Shown here: piece by piece, positions 53,298 to 61,868 of the stretch
Layout of the letters: every line of letters begins with the position of its first letter
Position numbering within the stretch: position 1 is the stretch's first letter
Origin: Zhouia amylolytica
Lineage (GTDB): Bacteria > Bacteroidota > Bacteroidia > Flavobacteriales > Flavobacteriaceae
DNA: 64,000 bases
Assembly (NCBI RefSeq): GCF_900116365.1
Contig: NZ_FPAG01000005.1
Coordinates: 248,001 to 312,000, forward strand
Direction of reading: 5' to 3'
Position numbers and translations under genes: made by a program
The notes under the pieces: model-generated
Database searches by the model: none
What the model was told of the DNA's origin: nothing
The model's input: the letters and a program-made list of their open reading frames with translations, nothing else

Positions 53298-53441
53298 ATG
53301 GCAAATTTTTACTCAAAAGAATTTTCAAACACCACAGAATTAAAACCTAATAGAGAGACAATAGATTTTCTGTTGAATTACTCTAGAGCTTTAAGTGTTA
53401 TTAACTACAAAGATATTCAGTTTGAAAATATTTTAAACTAA
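53298..53441 (+). CDS. Small hypothetical protein downstream of the sigma factor (47 aa)
   Basis: An ATG-started frame of 47 codons: MANFYSKEFSNTTELKPNRE (20 residues), then TIDFLLNYSRALSVINYKDI (20 residues) and QFENILN. It has an amphipathic middle helix, no membrane segment and no recognised motif. It lies between the sigma gene and a strong terminator in the same direction, so it is probably on the same transcript. I do not recognise the family. Its length and position would suit a small regulator of the sigma factor, but that is speculation. Confidence 0.6.
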   Translation: MANFYSKEFSNTTELKPNRETIDFLLNYSRALSVINYKDIQFENILN

Positions 53442-53454
53442 ATGACTGTGTAGC

Positions 53455-53488
53455 AAAAAAGGCCCGTTATTATTAGCGGGCCTTTTTT
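53455..53488. terminator. Bidirectional terminator between the sigma-factor unit and nth
   Basis: AAAAAAGGCCCG (53455-53466) pairs perfectly with CGGGCCTTTTTT (53477-53488). A- and T-runs on both sides make it effective in both directions; it overlaps the last codons of nth. Confidence 0.9.
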
Positions 53489-54135
53489 GTTTTATAATAG
53501 TCTTGTATAACGGTCTTTCTGCCAATTGTATTCGTGATAATATCCTTATCCAAATCCCATCCTCTTGCTGGCGAATATTGTCGGCCGTACCATATTATCT
53601 GCAGATGTAAAGAATTCCATTTTTCTTCAGGAAAAAGCCTTTTGGCATCTTTTTCGGTCTGTACGACATTTTTACCATTGGTTAGCCCCCAGCGGTACAT
53701 TAATCTATGTATATGGGTATCTACAGGAAACGCAGGTATACCAAAAGCCTGACTTACCACTACACTCGCTGTTTTGTGTCCGACTCCAGGAAGGGTTTCC
53801 AAAGTATCTATATCTTGTGGTACCTCACCATTATACTTATCTATGAGTATTTGTGATAATTCAGAAATGGCTTTAGATTTTTTAGGTGAAAGTCCGACAG
53901 GTTTAATGATATCCCTGATTTCTTCTACAGGAACCTTAGCCATTTGATAAGGATTGTCGGCTCGGTCAAAAAGGATAGGAGTAATTTGATTGACTCTTAC
54001 ATCGGTGCTCTGAGCTGATAACAATACAGCAATTAAGAGGGTATAGGGATCTTTATGATCTAAAGGAATTGGAATTTTCGGATATAATTCCTCCAGTTTT
54101 TCAATTACAAAGTCAACTTTTTCTGCTTTCGTCAT
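53473..54135 (-). CDS. nth: Endonuclease III without Fe-S cluster ligands
   Basis: A 220-residue DNA glycosylase/AP lyase of the HhH-GPD family: LLSAQSTDVRVNQITP, the helix-hairpin-helix LETLPGVGHKTASVVVS with the catalytic Lys, and PAFPVDTHIHRLMYRWG with the catalytic Asp. The C-terminal segment after IIWYGRQYSPARGW lacks all four cysteines (C-x6-C-x2-C-x5-C) that bind [4Fe-4S] in E. coli Nth, although GR and AR of the same block remain. The enzyme should remove oxidised pyrimidines. Convergent with the sigma-factor unit and divergent from the peroxiredoxin gene. Confidence 0.93.
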   Translation of the reverse strand: MTKAEKVDFVIEKLEELYPKIPIPLDHKDPYTLLIAVLLSAQSTDVRVNQITPILFDRADNPYQMAKVPVEEIRDIIKPVGLSPKKSKAISELSQILIDKYNGEVPQDIDTLETLPGVGHKTASVVVSQAFGIPAFPVDTHIHRLMYRWGLTNGKNVVQTEKDAKRLFPEEKWNSLHLQIIWYGRQYSPARGWDLDKDIITNTIGRKTVIQDYYKTKKAR

Positions 54136-54233
54136 GTTTTATATAAATTTGCTGGAAATGCTGAAGAACAAATTTGCAATTTTTATAGAAATTAGTTCTC
54201 TTTAATTTTGAAAAAACTTAAAAAAAATAGCTT

Positions 54234-54692
54234 ATGAACACATTAAAGCCAGGAGATAAAGTTGCAGACTTTACCGTAAACGATCAAGATGGAAATAAGG
54301 TGTCTTTATCTGATTTTAAAGGTAAAAAACTGATTGTTTTCTTTTATCCAAAAGCAAGTACACCAGGCTGTACGGCAGAAGCTTGTAATCTAAGAGATCA
54401 TTATAAAGAATTACAAGATAAGGGATACGAATTGTTAGGAGTAAGTGCCGATTCTGAAAAGCGTCAATCTAATTTTAAAAACAAATATGAATTTCCTTTC
54501 CCTTTACTCGCAGATGAAGAAAAGGAAGTCATTAATATTTTTGGAGTTTGGGGGCTTAAGAAGTTCATGGGGAAAGAATACGATGGAATCCACAGAAAGA
54601 CCTTTATTTTAGATGAAAATGGGGTAGTGGAAAGGGTGATCGACAAAGTAAAAACAAAGGATCATGCAGCCCAAATTTTAGAGGATGCTTAA
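54234..54692 (+). CDS. bcp: Peroxiredoxin, BCP/PrxQ type (thiol peroxidase)
   Basis: A 152-residue peroxiredoxin: KPGDKVADFTVNDQDGNKVS (20 residues), FFYPKASTPGCTAEACNLRD (20 residues) with peroxidatic Cys and a resolving Cys five residues later (the PrxQ arrangement), and HRKTFILDENGVV. It reduces hydrogen peroxide and organic peroxides with thioredoxin. Adjacent to nth, it fits an oxidative-damage theme, though the two genes are divergent. It ends at a strong terminator. Confidence 0.95.
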   Translation: MNTLKPGDKVADFTVNDQDGNKVSLSDFKGKKLIVFFYPKASTPGCTAEACNLRDHYKELQDKGYELLGVSADSEKRQSNFKNKYEFPFPLLADEEKEVINIFGVWGLKKFMGKEYDGIHRKTFILDENGVVERVIDKVKTKDHAAQILEDA

Positions 54693-54710
54693 ATAAAATG
54701 TTCTGTAAAT

Positions 54711-54749
54711 AAAAAAAAGCATCAGTGGATTCCACGGATGCTTTTTTTT
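54711..54749 (+). terminator. Peroxiredoxin gene terminator
   Basis: The stem GCATC/GATGC (54719-54723 and 54737-54741) continues inside as GTGG/CCAC after one mismatch, flanked by A- and T-runs; usable in both directions. Confidence 0.8.
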
Positions 54750-54760
54750 ATAGTATAATT

Positions 54761-55747
54761 TTATACAGGGTACTCAAGTCCTATGAGCTTTCTGATCTCG
54801 TCCAAAAGACTAATTAATTGTATGCTAAAATCGTAGGTCATAATTGGACTTTCCTTTTTATTTTTTAAAAGGAGTTGGTTGAAATGAGCTATCTCATAAC
54901 TGAAGCCTTTGGTGGTGTATCCAAAATCGAGCGTCTTTTGTTCGTTGTTTGCCTCGATTGTTACGGTGGTAGGGCCATAAAAGCCTTCATTTATTTTGAT
55001 TATACCATGTTCACAATAGAATGTTGCGGTTGTAGGTGTATCTTTAATAATGGTGCTATGTAAATATGCTTCAGACCGATTATTATAAGTAAACTTAACA
55101 CTGCATTCAGTGTCAATTCCATTTTTATAAAATTTAGCCGATGCATTTACTTCTTTAGGAATTCCTAAGGCAGATAAGGCTATGAATACAGGATAAATAC
55201 CAATATCTAACAAGCTTCCACCTCCGAGATCTTTATTATACAATCTGGAGTCAGCATCAAATTCACTACTAAATCCAAAATCGGCTTCCAGTTTTTGAAC
55301 CGTTCCAAACTCTTTGCGGTTAATAAGATCTAAAACATAGCGATAATGAGGTAGGAAATAGGTCCATAGTGCTTCCATTAAAAGAACATCGTGCTCCCTG
55401 GCAGTTGCGATCATTTCCAGTACCTGATCTTTGTTCATCGCGAAGGGTTTTTCACATAACACGGCTTTTTTATGTTTTAGACAGGCAATGGTATATTCTT
55501 TATGATGCGTATGCGGGGTAGCGATGTATACCGCATCAATTTGCTCATCGGCAATTAATGATTCATAAGAGCCATATGCGTGTTGAGCATGATGCATTTT
55601 AGCAAATTCCTGGGCCTTATTTAGATCCCGGGAGGCTACACCATGAAGACATCCATTGCTAACGGTAAGTAAATCCGTTGCAAAGGATTGGGCTATATTC
55701 CCCAACCCGATGATACCCCATCGTATTTTATGATCTGTATCAGGCAT
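54761..55747 (-). CDS. Gfo/Idh/MocA family oxidoreductase
   Basis: A 328-residue NAD(P)-dependent sugar dehydrogenase-like protein: Rossmann start IRWGIIGLGNIAQSFATDL, the block CEKPFAMNKDQVLEM with the EKP motif, and GGGSLLDIGIYPV near the active site. Relatives act on sugars, inositols or biliverdin. Its start overlaps the symporter gene by 8 bases, so it is part of the PIG-L/symporter operon and may process the imported compound. Substrate unknown. Confidence 0.92.
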   Translation of the reverse strand: MPDTDHKIRWGIIGLGNIAQSFATDLLTVSNGCLHGVASRDLNKAQEFAKMHHAQHAYGSYESLIADEQIDAVYIATPHTHHKEYTIACLKHKKAVLCEKPFAMNKDQVLEMIATAREHDVLLMEALWTYFLPHYRYVLDLINRKEFGTVQKLEADFGFSSEFDADSRLYNKDLGGGSLLDIGIYPVFIALSALGIPKEVNASAKFYKNGIDTECSVKFTYNNRSEAYLHSTIIKDTPTTATFYCEHGIIKINEGFYGPTTVTIEANNEQKTLDFGYTTKGFSYEIAHFNQLLLKNKKESPIMTYDFSIQLISLLDEIRKLIGLEYPV

Positions 55748-57461
55748 TACGACGCTTTGGTGATATGAGCTGAAAAATAAGAGCCATAAGAATAACCAGG
55801 ATGCAACCTATGAAGTTCAACCATAAATAGCTTAGCATTTCTTCACCTTCAGGCTGAATGCCAATGGCGAAATAATACGTAACAATAACTACTATTTGAG
55901 TGATAATGGCTGAAATAAAAGTAGCGTTTCCCCGAATAAACTTAATAAAGAAGGCAATTAAAAATATGCCCAATATATTTCCATAAAATATAGACCCTAT
56001 AATATTGACCAATTGAATCAGGTTTTCAAATAGCGATCCGAAGTTAGCAAACATAATAGCTATAAAACCCCATAACAAAGTAAACCACTTCGAAGCATTC
56101 AGGTAGTGTTTCTCAGTCTGTTCCTTTTTCTGGTACCGTTGGTATAAATCAATAGTAGTTATGGTTCCTAATGCATTTAATTCAGATGCAGTTGAGGACA
56201 TGGCAGCAGATAAAATTACGGCAAGTAATAAACCAATCAGTCCTTTAGGGATATTATTCAGAATGAAATGGATAAATACATAATCCTTGTCATTGGTTTC
56301 AAGATCTTTATCTACGGTATTTATAATTTCTTTTGCTGAATTGCGATAGTCTTTTTCTTTTTTATTAATTTCTTGAATATGTTCTTTGGCCTTCATGGTC
56401 ATATCAAAATCTTTTACATCCAAAACGGATGCGAAATGATCTTGAGCGATCTTTTTTTCTCGTTCAAGCTTTTGATAATCTTTTTCCAGCAATCTGTATT
56501 CCTCAGCTTTTTCTGATTTCAATACGGCTTCCGTGGCAGCAGGGTTGAAATTTAAAGGCGCATGATTAAATTGATAGAAAACAAATACCATAGCCCCTAC
56601 CAACAGTATAAAAAACTGCATAGGAACTTTGAAAAGTCCATTGAATATAAGTCCAAGTTGACTTTCCCGAACTGATTTTCCCGAAAGATATCGTTGAACC
56701 TGACTTTGATCTGTTCCAAAATATGCTAAAGCAAGAAACAATCCTCCTGTAATTCCACTCCAGAAGGTGTACCTGCTCGAGGTGTCGAATGAAAAGTCGA
56801 CAATATTAAGTTTATCGTTGGCTCCTGCAATTTTTAAGGCTTTATAGAAAGTAATATCATTTGGAAGGTAGCTTAAAATCAAAAAGAAAGCCACGAACAT
56901 TCCGGTCATGATTACAAACATTTGTTGTTTCTGGGTAACACTAACAGCCTTTGTTCCTCCTGAAACAGTATAAATAATAACCAATACCCCAATAATCAGG
57001 TTGAGTGTTTTCAAGTCCCAGCCCAAAACAGCAGAAAGAATTATAGATGGAGCAAAAATGGTAATACCGGCAGCCAGTCCGCGTTGAATCAAGAAGAGAA
57101 TTGCGGCCAGGGATCGGGTTTTTAAATCGAATCGGTTTTCCAGAAATTCGTAGGCTGTATATACTTTTAGTTTGTGGTAAATAGGAACGAACACCATGCA
57201 TATGATGATCATGGCCAGAGGAAGTCCAAAATAAAACTGAACAAACCCCATACCATCATGAAATGCCTGACCCGGAGTAGAGAGGAAGGTGATAGCACTA
57301 GCCTGAGTCGCCATTACGGATAGTCCTACAGTCCACCATTTGGCTTCATTACCACCAAGAATATAATCATTTACATTCTTACTCCCGCGGGTTTTCCAAT
57401 AACCATACCCAACAATAAATAATAATGTCCCCGATAATACAATCCAATCTATTTCTTCCAT
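55740..57461 (-). CDS. Sodium:solute symporter with a charged helical insertion
   Basis: A 573-residue SSS-family transporter with about 13 membrane helices (KNVNDYILGGNEAKWWTVGL, 20 residues; STPGQAFHDGMGFVQFYFGL, 20 residues; AVILSAAMSSTASELNAL with the Na-site serines). Between residues ~305 and 385 it has an inserted, highly charged and predicted coiled segment (EEYRLLEKDYQKLEREKKIA, 20 residues) that is not in standard family members. It is encoded directly after a 33-codon membrane peptide and before a Gfo/Idh oxidoreductase. The substrate is probably a sugar or sugar derivative. Confidence 0.92.
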   Translation of the reverse strand: MEEIDWIVLSGTLLFIVGYGYWKTRGSKNVNDYILGGNEAKWWTVGLSVMATQASAITFLSTPGQAFHDGMGFVQFYFGLPLAMIIICMVFVPIYHKLKVYTAYEFLENRFDLKTRSLAAILFLIQRGLAAGITIFAPSIILSAVLGWDLKTLNLIIGVLVIIYTVSGGTKAVSVTQKQQMFVIMTGMFVAFFLILSYLPNDITFYKALKIAGANDKLNIVDFSFDTSSRYTFWSGITGGLFLALAYFGTDQSQVQRYLSGKSVRESQLGLIFNGLFKVPMQFFILLVGAMVFVFYQFNHAPLNFNPAATEAVLKSEKAEEYRLLEKDYQKLEREKKIAQDHFASVLDVKDFDMTMKAKEHIQEINKKEKDYRNSAKEIINTVDKDLETNDKDYVFIHFILNNIPKGLIGLLLAVILSAAMSSTASELNALGTITTIDLYQRYQKKEQTEKHYLNASKWFTLLWGFIAIMFANFGSLFENLIQLVNIIGSIFYGNILGIFLIAFFIKFIRGNATFISAIITQIVVIVTYYFAIGIQPEGEEMLSYLWLNFIGCILVILMALIFQLISPKRRNA

Positions 57462-57464
57462 AAA

Positions 57465-57566
57465 CTAGCGATTCCCGGTCATTATTAGGTAAAAAACAAT
57501 AATATAAATAGCGTTGGCAACCAATACTAAGGTGTACCATTTTTTCCATTCAAATTTATCTAGCAT
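57465..57566 (-). CDS. Membrane micropeptide (33 aa) between PIG-L and symporter genes
   Basis: ATG at 57566 opens a 33-codon frame: MLDKFEWKKWYTLVLVANAI (20 residues) then YIIVFYLIMTGNR. It has one membrane helix (residues ~12-29) after a charged, Trp-rich start. It ends 3 bases before the symporter ATG and starts 3 bases before the end of the PIG-L frame region, so it fills the gap exactly and is coupled to both. The location suggests a small accessory subunit of the symporter. Confidence 0.72.
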   Translation of the reverse strand: MLDKFEWKKWYTLVLVANAIYIIVFYLIMTGNR

Positions 57567-57569
57567 CTA

Positions 57570-60113
57570 TTAACCTTTAATTTTTTTATCGTCTGTTTTA
57601 ACCTGTTCCTTACCAATTGATAACATATTGGTGAATAATTTGTATGCACCAGGAACACCTGCCGGCAGCTCTCTAAAGAAGCTAAGTCCCGTATAAATAT
57701 AATAACCTTTTCCGTAAGGAGCGACTAACAAACTTCCTTTTTTAGCAGATTCACCTTTGTCGTTCATGGATAAAATTGGAGAAAATTCTGCTCCCCATTG
57801 ATTAGGGAAATACAATCCTCTTTCCTGTACCCATCCATTGAAGTCATTTTGGGTAATTTTATTAGGGAAATTTATTAAAGAATGGTTTTTTGCTATAATG
57901 TTTACCTCTGAATTTTCGTCAGTTACCCTGTCTCGCGAAAGTTTTAGTTCGTAAGGAGCTAGGTTTTTAACAGGAAAGTCACCGCCCCTCCAGGTGGTAT
58001 TGTATTGAACAATAACAGTACCTCCTTGCTTAACATACTCCAATAAAAATGACTGTTTGAATTTTAATTCATCCACGATATTATAGGCTCTGATTCCAAC
58101 CACTACAGCATCAAATCGTTTTAAATTTTCAGCATTTATGTCTTCTGGTGCAATAGTCATTACATTATAACCAATTTGCTGTAAGCTTTCAGGCACAGCA
58201 TCACCTGCACCAACAATGTATCCAATATTTTCCCCGGCTTTTTCAATGTTTATACGAACTACCTTCGCCTCCGATGGCATGAGGACGGTTTGCGTAGGGA
58301 TATGATCATAAGCAATCTCGGTTAAAGCTCCTGAATAAGCATCTCCATTAATCCGCACGAGAGGTTTAATGGTTGCGACATTTTCATTTGAAGGCGGAGT
58401 AACATTAAAGGTTACTGCTTTTTCTTCACCTTTATTCTTGATATTGAAATTAATAACTGCCGGATGTACTTCCCATCCTTCCGGCAGGTCTAGAGAAATT
58501 ATACCTGTAATATTATCCTTAACTGCTCTCACCTTTAAGGAAATGTCTTTCGGTTGTGCATCTGAAAAGATATTGACTTTGTTTTCAAATGCTGCGGCTA
58601 CAGGGGGTAAAATTTCAAATGGTTGATAAACTTCTCCCTTGGCCGGATCAGAATATTTATAAATAACATCTTTTACAATTGGGAGGGTAATAGAATTATC
58701 AAATACTAAATTAAAGGTTACGGATAGGGCTCTTGGTGTTTCAGGCTTCCCTATTAAGTTTTGGTCTTTTACCATATACATGCCTAACTCAGCTTTTTTT
58801 GTAAGCCAATAAGGAGCTGTATACGATAAGGTATCAGGTAAGACAACTTCCAATTCGATGTCTTGTTTCTCATTGTTGTTGAGCGGGGTGTTAAGCCCTT
58901 GTTGAGAATTGTTCAGATTGGTGCTGATACTTTTTAAAATTATAGCGGAATCACTTCTGTTTATGGCTTCGATTGAAAGGGTGATTTGATCTCCCGGGTT
59001 GGCAGAAACATCATTTGCAACCGCTTCCAGGTATAGTCCTGCACAAGCGGTAATGATTTGTTTGATCTCTTTTAATTTGAGAGCTCTCCAGTAGTCATCT
59101 TCAATTTTATTGATATGTCCATAGGCATTTAAAAGATGGGGTAGATGAGAGGATGGATCTTTAAAATTAAAGTTCTCCTCAATCTTACCTAATATTTTCC
59201 CAATAGCTTCACCATTTTTAACCCTGCTCCAAGTGGTATTAATACCCTCAAATAAATTGGTTTTGTCTTTAGGCATATCGCCTTTGAGGAATTCCAGGTA
59301 TTCAGTTTGACTTCCTCTTGAACCCATACTGCCAAAACCTTGAGAGCGGTGTTGACTTCTACTTAAGGCGGCTATTTCATTATTGGAAACTCCGCGTAGT
59401 GGGTAATAATTACCAATTTCAAATTCTAATAAATTGGTTTTATCTGCCTTTTCAAAGTTCTCCTGACTTCCATAAAACCACCATGAGGTGTTAAAAAACA
59501 AACGCTTGGGTTGCCAGGGAGCGGTATAGTTAAGTTGATCTGAAAATTTATCCGGGTTCGCTGCTAAGTCATAAGCTTCAAAACTTAACATTGCTGAGGA
59601 GGTATGATGGCCATGGGTGGTACCGGGTGATCGATGATCAAATCGGTTGATAATAATATCGGGTCTGAAATTACGTATCGTCCACACCACATCTGATAAA
59701 ACCGCCTCTTTATTCCAAATGGCCAGTGTTTCATCCGGATGTTTTGAGTAGCCAAAATCATTCGCACGCGAAAAAAACTGTTCACCACCATCAATTCTTC
59801 TTGCGGCCAATAACTCTTCAGACCGAAGTACGCCAAGGAGTTCTCTTAACTCAGGGCCAATGAGATTTTGCCCACCATCTCCACGAGTTAAGGAAAGGTA
59901 AGCGGTACGAGCTTTTAAATCGTTTGATAAATAAGATATCAGTCGTGTGTTTTCGTCATCAGGATGAGCTGCAATATACAGGGCGGAACCTAAAAAGTTA
60001 AGTTTTTGAATGGCTTCAAAAATTTCTGTGGCGTTATATTTTTTTGGTTGTTGAGCAATTAAATTGGATGCAAATAATAGACCAGCAAAAAGAAAAAGTA
60101 TAGTTTTTCGCAT
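57570..60113 (-). CDS. PIG-L family deacetylase with C-terminal GATase-like domain
   Basis: About 847 residues from the ATG at 60113 (MRKTILFLFAGLLFASNLIA, 20 residues), a signal peptide; nine extra upstream codons are unlikely. Residues ~35-290 are a PIG-L/LmbE zinc deacetylase with the metal motif IAAHPDDEN and THGHHTSSAM. The middle has NPCBM/NEW3-like beta domains; the end (SLQQIGYNVMTIAPEDINAE, 20 residues; VKQGGTVIVQYNT) resembles a class I glutamine-amidotransferase fold. It probably removes acetyl groups from N-acetyl-hexosamine-containing compounds in the periplasm before uptake by the downstream symporter. Confidence 0.9.
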   Translation of the reverse strand: MRKTILFLFAGLLFASNLIAQQPKKYNATEIFEAIQKLNFLGSALYIAAHPDDENTRLISYLSNDLKARTAYLSLTRGDGGQNLIGPELRELLGVLRSEELLAARRIDGGEQFFSRANDFGYSKHPDETLAIWNKEAVLSDVVWTIRNFRPDIIINRFDHRSPGTTHGHHTSSAMLSFEAYDLAANPDKFSDQLNYTAPWQPKRLFFNTSWWFYGSQENFEKADKTNLLEFEIGNYYPLRGVSNNEIAALSRSQHRSQGFGSMGSRGSQTEYLEFLKGDMPKDKTNLFEGINTTWSRVKNGEAIGKILGKIEENFNFKDPSSHLPHLLNAYGHINKIEDDYWRALKLKEIKQIITACAGLYLEAVANDVSANPGDQITLSIEAINRSDSAIILKSISTNLNNSQQGLNTPLNNNEKQDIELEVVLPDTLSYTAPYWLTKKAELGMYMVKDQNLIGKPETPRALSVTFNLVFDNSITLPIVKDVIYKYSDPAKGEVYQPFEILPPVAAAFENKVNIFSDAQPKDISLKVRAVKDNITGIISLDLPEGWEVHPAVINFNIKNKGEEKAVTFNVTPPSNENVATIKPLVRINGDAYSGALTEIAYDHIPTQTVLMPSEAKVVRINIEKAGENIGYIVGAGDAVPESLQQIGYNVMTIAPEDINAENLKRFDAVVVGIRAYNIVDELKFKQSFLLEYVKQGGTVIVQYNTTWRGGDFPVKNLAPYELKLSRDRVTDENSEVNIIAKNHSLINFPNKITQNDFNGWVQERGLYFPNQWGAEFSPILSMNDKGESAKKGSLLVAPYGKGYYIYTGLSFFRELPAGVPGAYKLFTNMLSIGKEQVKTDDKKIKG

Positions 60114-60187
60114 AAAAGTTGGTTTGTGTAACTCTTCCAAATATAGGAATTATGATACCTAAACCTATTGTTTTAGAAATTCTTTAA

Positions 60188-60724
60188 CTAAATGCTGTCA
60201 ATAGCATCATCCTGGCTGTCTTTTTCAATTTTCGTAACGCCAATTTGAAGAAAAAGGTTGTTGGGATAGGTAATAAGTTCCCCTTCATCAGTACGCAAGT
60301 GCATATGGAATGCTTTGATGTCTTCTATAATTCCCTCTGTTGGAAAATCTTTATTAAGTATTTTAATACGATCTCCTATTTTATACGGAAATGAAAAAAA
60401 CAGAATGACCCCCGCAGTTATATTACTAAGAATCGACCATTGTGCAAAAAGAGCAACACCGATTACCGCAAAAACGGAAGATAGAATAAGACCAAGGTCA
60501 TTAAAGTTAACCCCCCATATCAAACTCAAGATGGCCGCGAGCATTATAGACAGGGAAACATTGATGTATTTAATTATCAGAGTAGTTCGTGCGGTGTTAA
60601 AGTCACTAAGCTCACCAACCTTTTTCGCTGCTTTATGAAATATAAAACGCACAATCACTAAAATTACGATGGTAATCAGTGTTTGTAAAATTTCTTCACG
60701 ATAGGTGGTTAAGAATACGTCCAT
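60188..60724 (-). CDS. Small mechanosensitive channel (MscS-like)
   Basis: A 178-residue MscS-domain protein with three membrane helices, the pore-lining pattern FAVIGVALFAQWSILSNITA (20 residues) and the beta domain FFSFPYKIGDRIKILNKDFP (20 residues), EGIIEDIKAFHMHLRTDEGE (20 residues). It is shorter than E. coli MscS (~286 residues) because the C-terminal cytoplasmic domain is reduced. It would open on membrane tension. It starts 5 bases after maf ends, in the same operon. Confidence 0.88.
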   Translation of the reverse strand: MDVFLTTYREEILQTLITIVILVIVRFIFHKAAKKVGELSDFNTARTTLIIKYINVSLSIMLAAILSLIWGVNFNDLGLILSSVFAVIGVALFAQWSILSNITAGVILFFSFPYKIGDRIKILNKDFPTEGIIEDIKAFHMHLRTDEGELITYPNNLFLQIGVTKIEKDSQDDAIDSI

Positions 60725-60729
60725 ATGAG

Positions 60730-61317
60730 TTATTCGACGATGGTTTTTAAAGTTTTATACAACAAATGTACAGGTAAACCTACGACATTAAAATAAGAAC
60801 CCTCGATTTTTTTTATTCCTACGAGACCGATCCACTCTTGTATTCCATAAGCTCCTGCTTTATCAAAAGGCTGATAGTTTTTTATATAATAGTATATTTC
60901 TTCGTCAGTAAGTGCATTAAAATAAACCTTCGTTATGGCGTTAACCGTTTTTTGCAATTGTTGCGTTGTAAAACAGATAGAGGTTATCACCTCGTGAACT
61001 TCACCCGATAGTGAACGGAGCATTTCGAAGGCTTCTTTTTCAGTCCCGGGCTTTCCTAAAGCCTTACCTTGATGCCAGACGATAGTATCTGAGGTGATTA
61101 ATATATCCCGTTCTTTAAGAGTGTCTTTTAAAGGCAGGGCTTTAAGTTGCGCTAAAAAATCAGGAATATCGCTATAACGAAGCCTCTCCGGGCAAATCTC
61201 TTCGACAGGTTTTAATCGAATTTCAAAATCAAGTCCTAAATCTTTAAAAAATTTATGACGCCTTGGTGAGCCGGAAGCTAGAATCAGGTGATGGTTTTTT
61301 AAGAGGTCGTTTAGCAT
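60730..61317 (-). CDS. maf: Maf family nucleoside triphosphate pyrophosphatase
   Basis: A 195-residue Maf protein: ILASGSPRRHKFFKDLGLDF (20 residues), ILITSDTIVWHQGKALGKPG (20 residues), FDKAGAYGIQEWIG. These blocks match dTTP/UTP pyrophosphatases (YhdE type) that hydrolyse non-canonical or excess nucleotides. It lies 14 bases after the KdsC-like gene and 5 bases before the channel gene; the same order is common in Flavobacteriia. Confidence 0.95.
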   Translation of the reverse strand: MLNDLLKNHHLILASGSPRRHKFFKDLGLDFEIRLKPVEEICPERLRYSDIPDFLAQLKALPLKDTLKERDILITSDTIVWHQGKALGKPGTEKEAFEMLRSLSGEVHEVITSICFTTQQLQKTVNAITKVYFNALTDEEIYYYIKNYQPFDKAGAYGIQEWIGLVGIKKIEGSYFNVVGLPVHLLYKTLKTIVE

Positions 61318-61331
61318 AAAAAATTTATTAA

Positions 61332-61868
61332 TTAATCATATTGAGCATCTTTTTCATCCTCACCATTCCATTTGCCCTGAACTTTTAAAACTTGTTCAAT
61401 AATATCTCTTACACAGCCTTTACCTCCTTTTTTGTGAGAGATGTATTTTGAAATTTCTTTAATTTCAGAAGCTGCATCATTAGGACAACAAGGAAGCCCA
61501 ACCAATTTCATCACCTCCAAATCAGGAATATCATCTCCCATATACATGACATTTTCAGCTTTGATTCCATAAATGTCCATGTATTCATCCATTTGTTCAG
61601 TTTTATGGTGAGTTCCCAGATAAATGTCTGTTACTCCAAGACCTTGCAGACGTTTACGAACTCCTTCGTTGCTACCTCCTGAAATGATACAAACATTATA
61701 ACCTTTTTGAACAGCTGTTTTCAATGCATACCCATCACGGGTAGTCATTTTTCGTAACATTTGTCCATCGGTCATAATTAATACGGTGCCATCTGTTAAA
61801 ACACCGTCTACATCAAAAATAAAAGTAGTAATATGCTCCAGATACTCTTTATAACTTTTCTCTTCCAT
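61332..61868 (-). CDS. kdsC: HAD phosphatase, KdsC/YrbI type
   Basis: A 178-residue HAD-superfamily phosphatase without cap domain: FIFDVDGVLTDGTVLI (nucleophile Asp), CIISGGSNEGVRKRLQGLGV (20 residues), and MYMGDDIPDLEVMKLVGLP. KdsC removes phosphate from 3-deoxy-D-manno-octulosonate 8-phosphate in LPS inner-core synthesis. Related enzymes act on acylneuraminate-type sugars. Its start overlaps the upstream DUF2520 gene by 20 bases, so the two are translationally coupled. Confidence 0.9.
   Translation of the reverse strand: MEEKSYKEYLEHITTFIFDVDGVLTDGTVLIMTDGQMLRKMTTRDGYALKTAVQKGYNVCIISGGSNEGVRKRLQGLGVTDIYLGTHHKTEQMDEYMDIYGIKAENVMYMGDDIPDLEVMKLVGLPCCPNDAASEIKEISKYISHKKGGKGCVRDIIEQVLKVQGKWNGEDEKDAQYD

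Noticed and set aside
61332-61868. KdsC-like gene as a sialic-acid phosphatase linked to the nan operon
   Set aside because: It is 55 kb away, in a conserved maf/DUF2520 context, and LPS synthesis explains it better.
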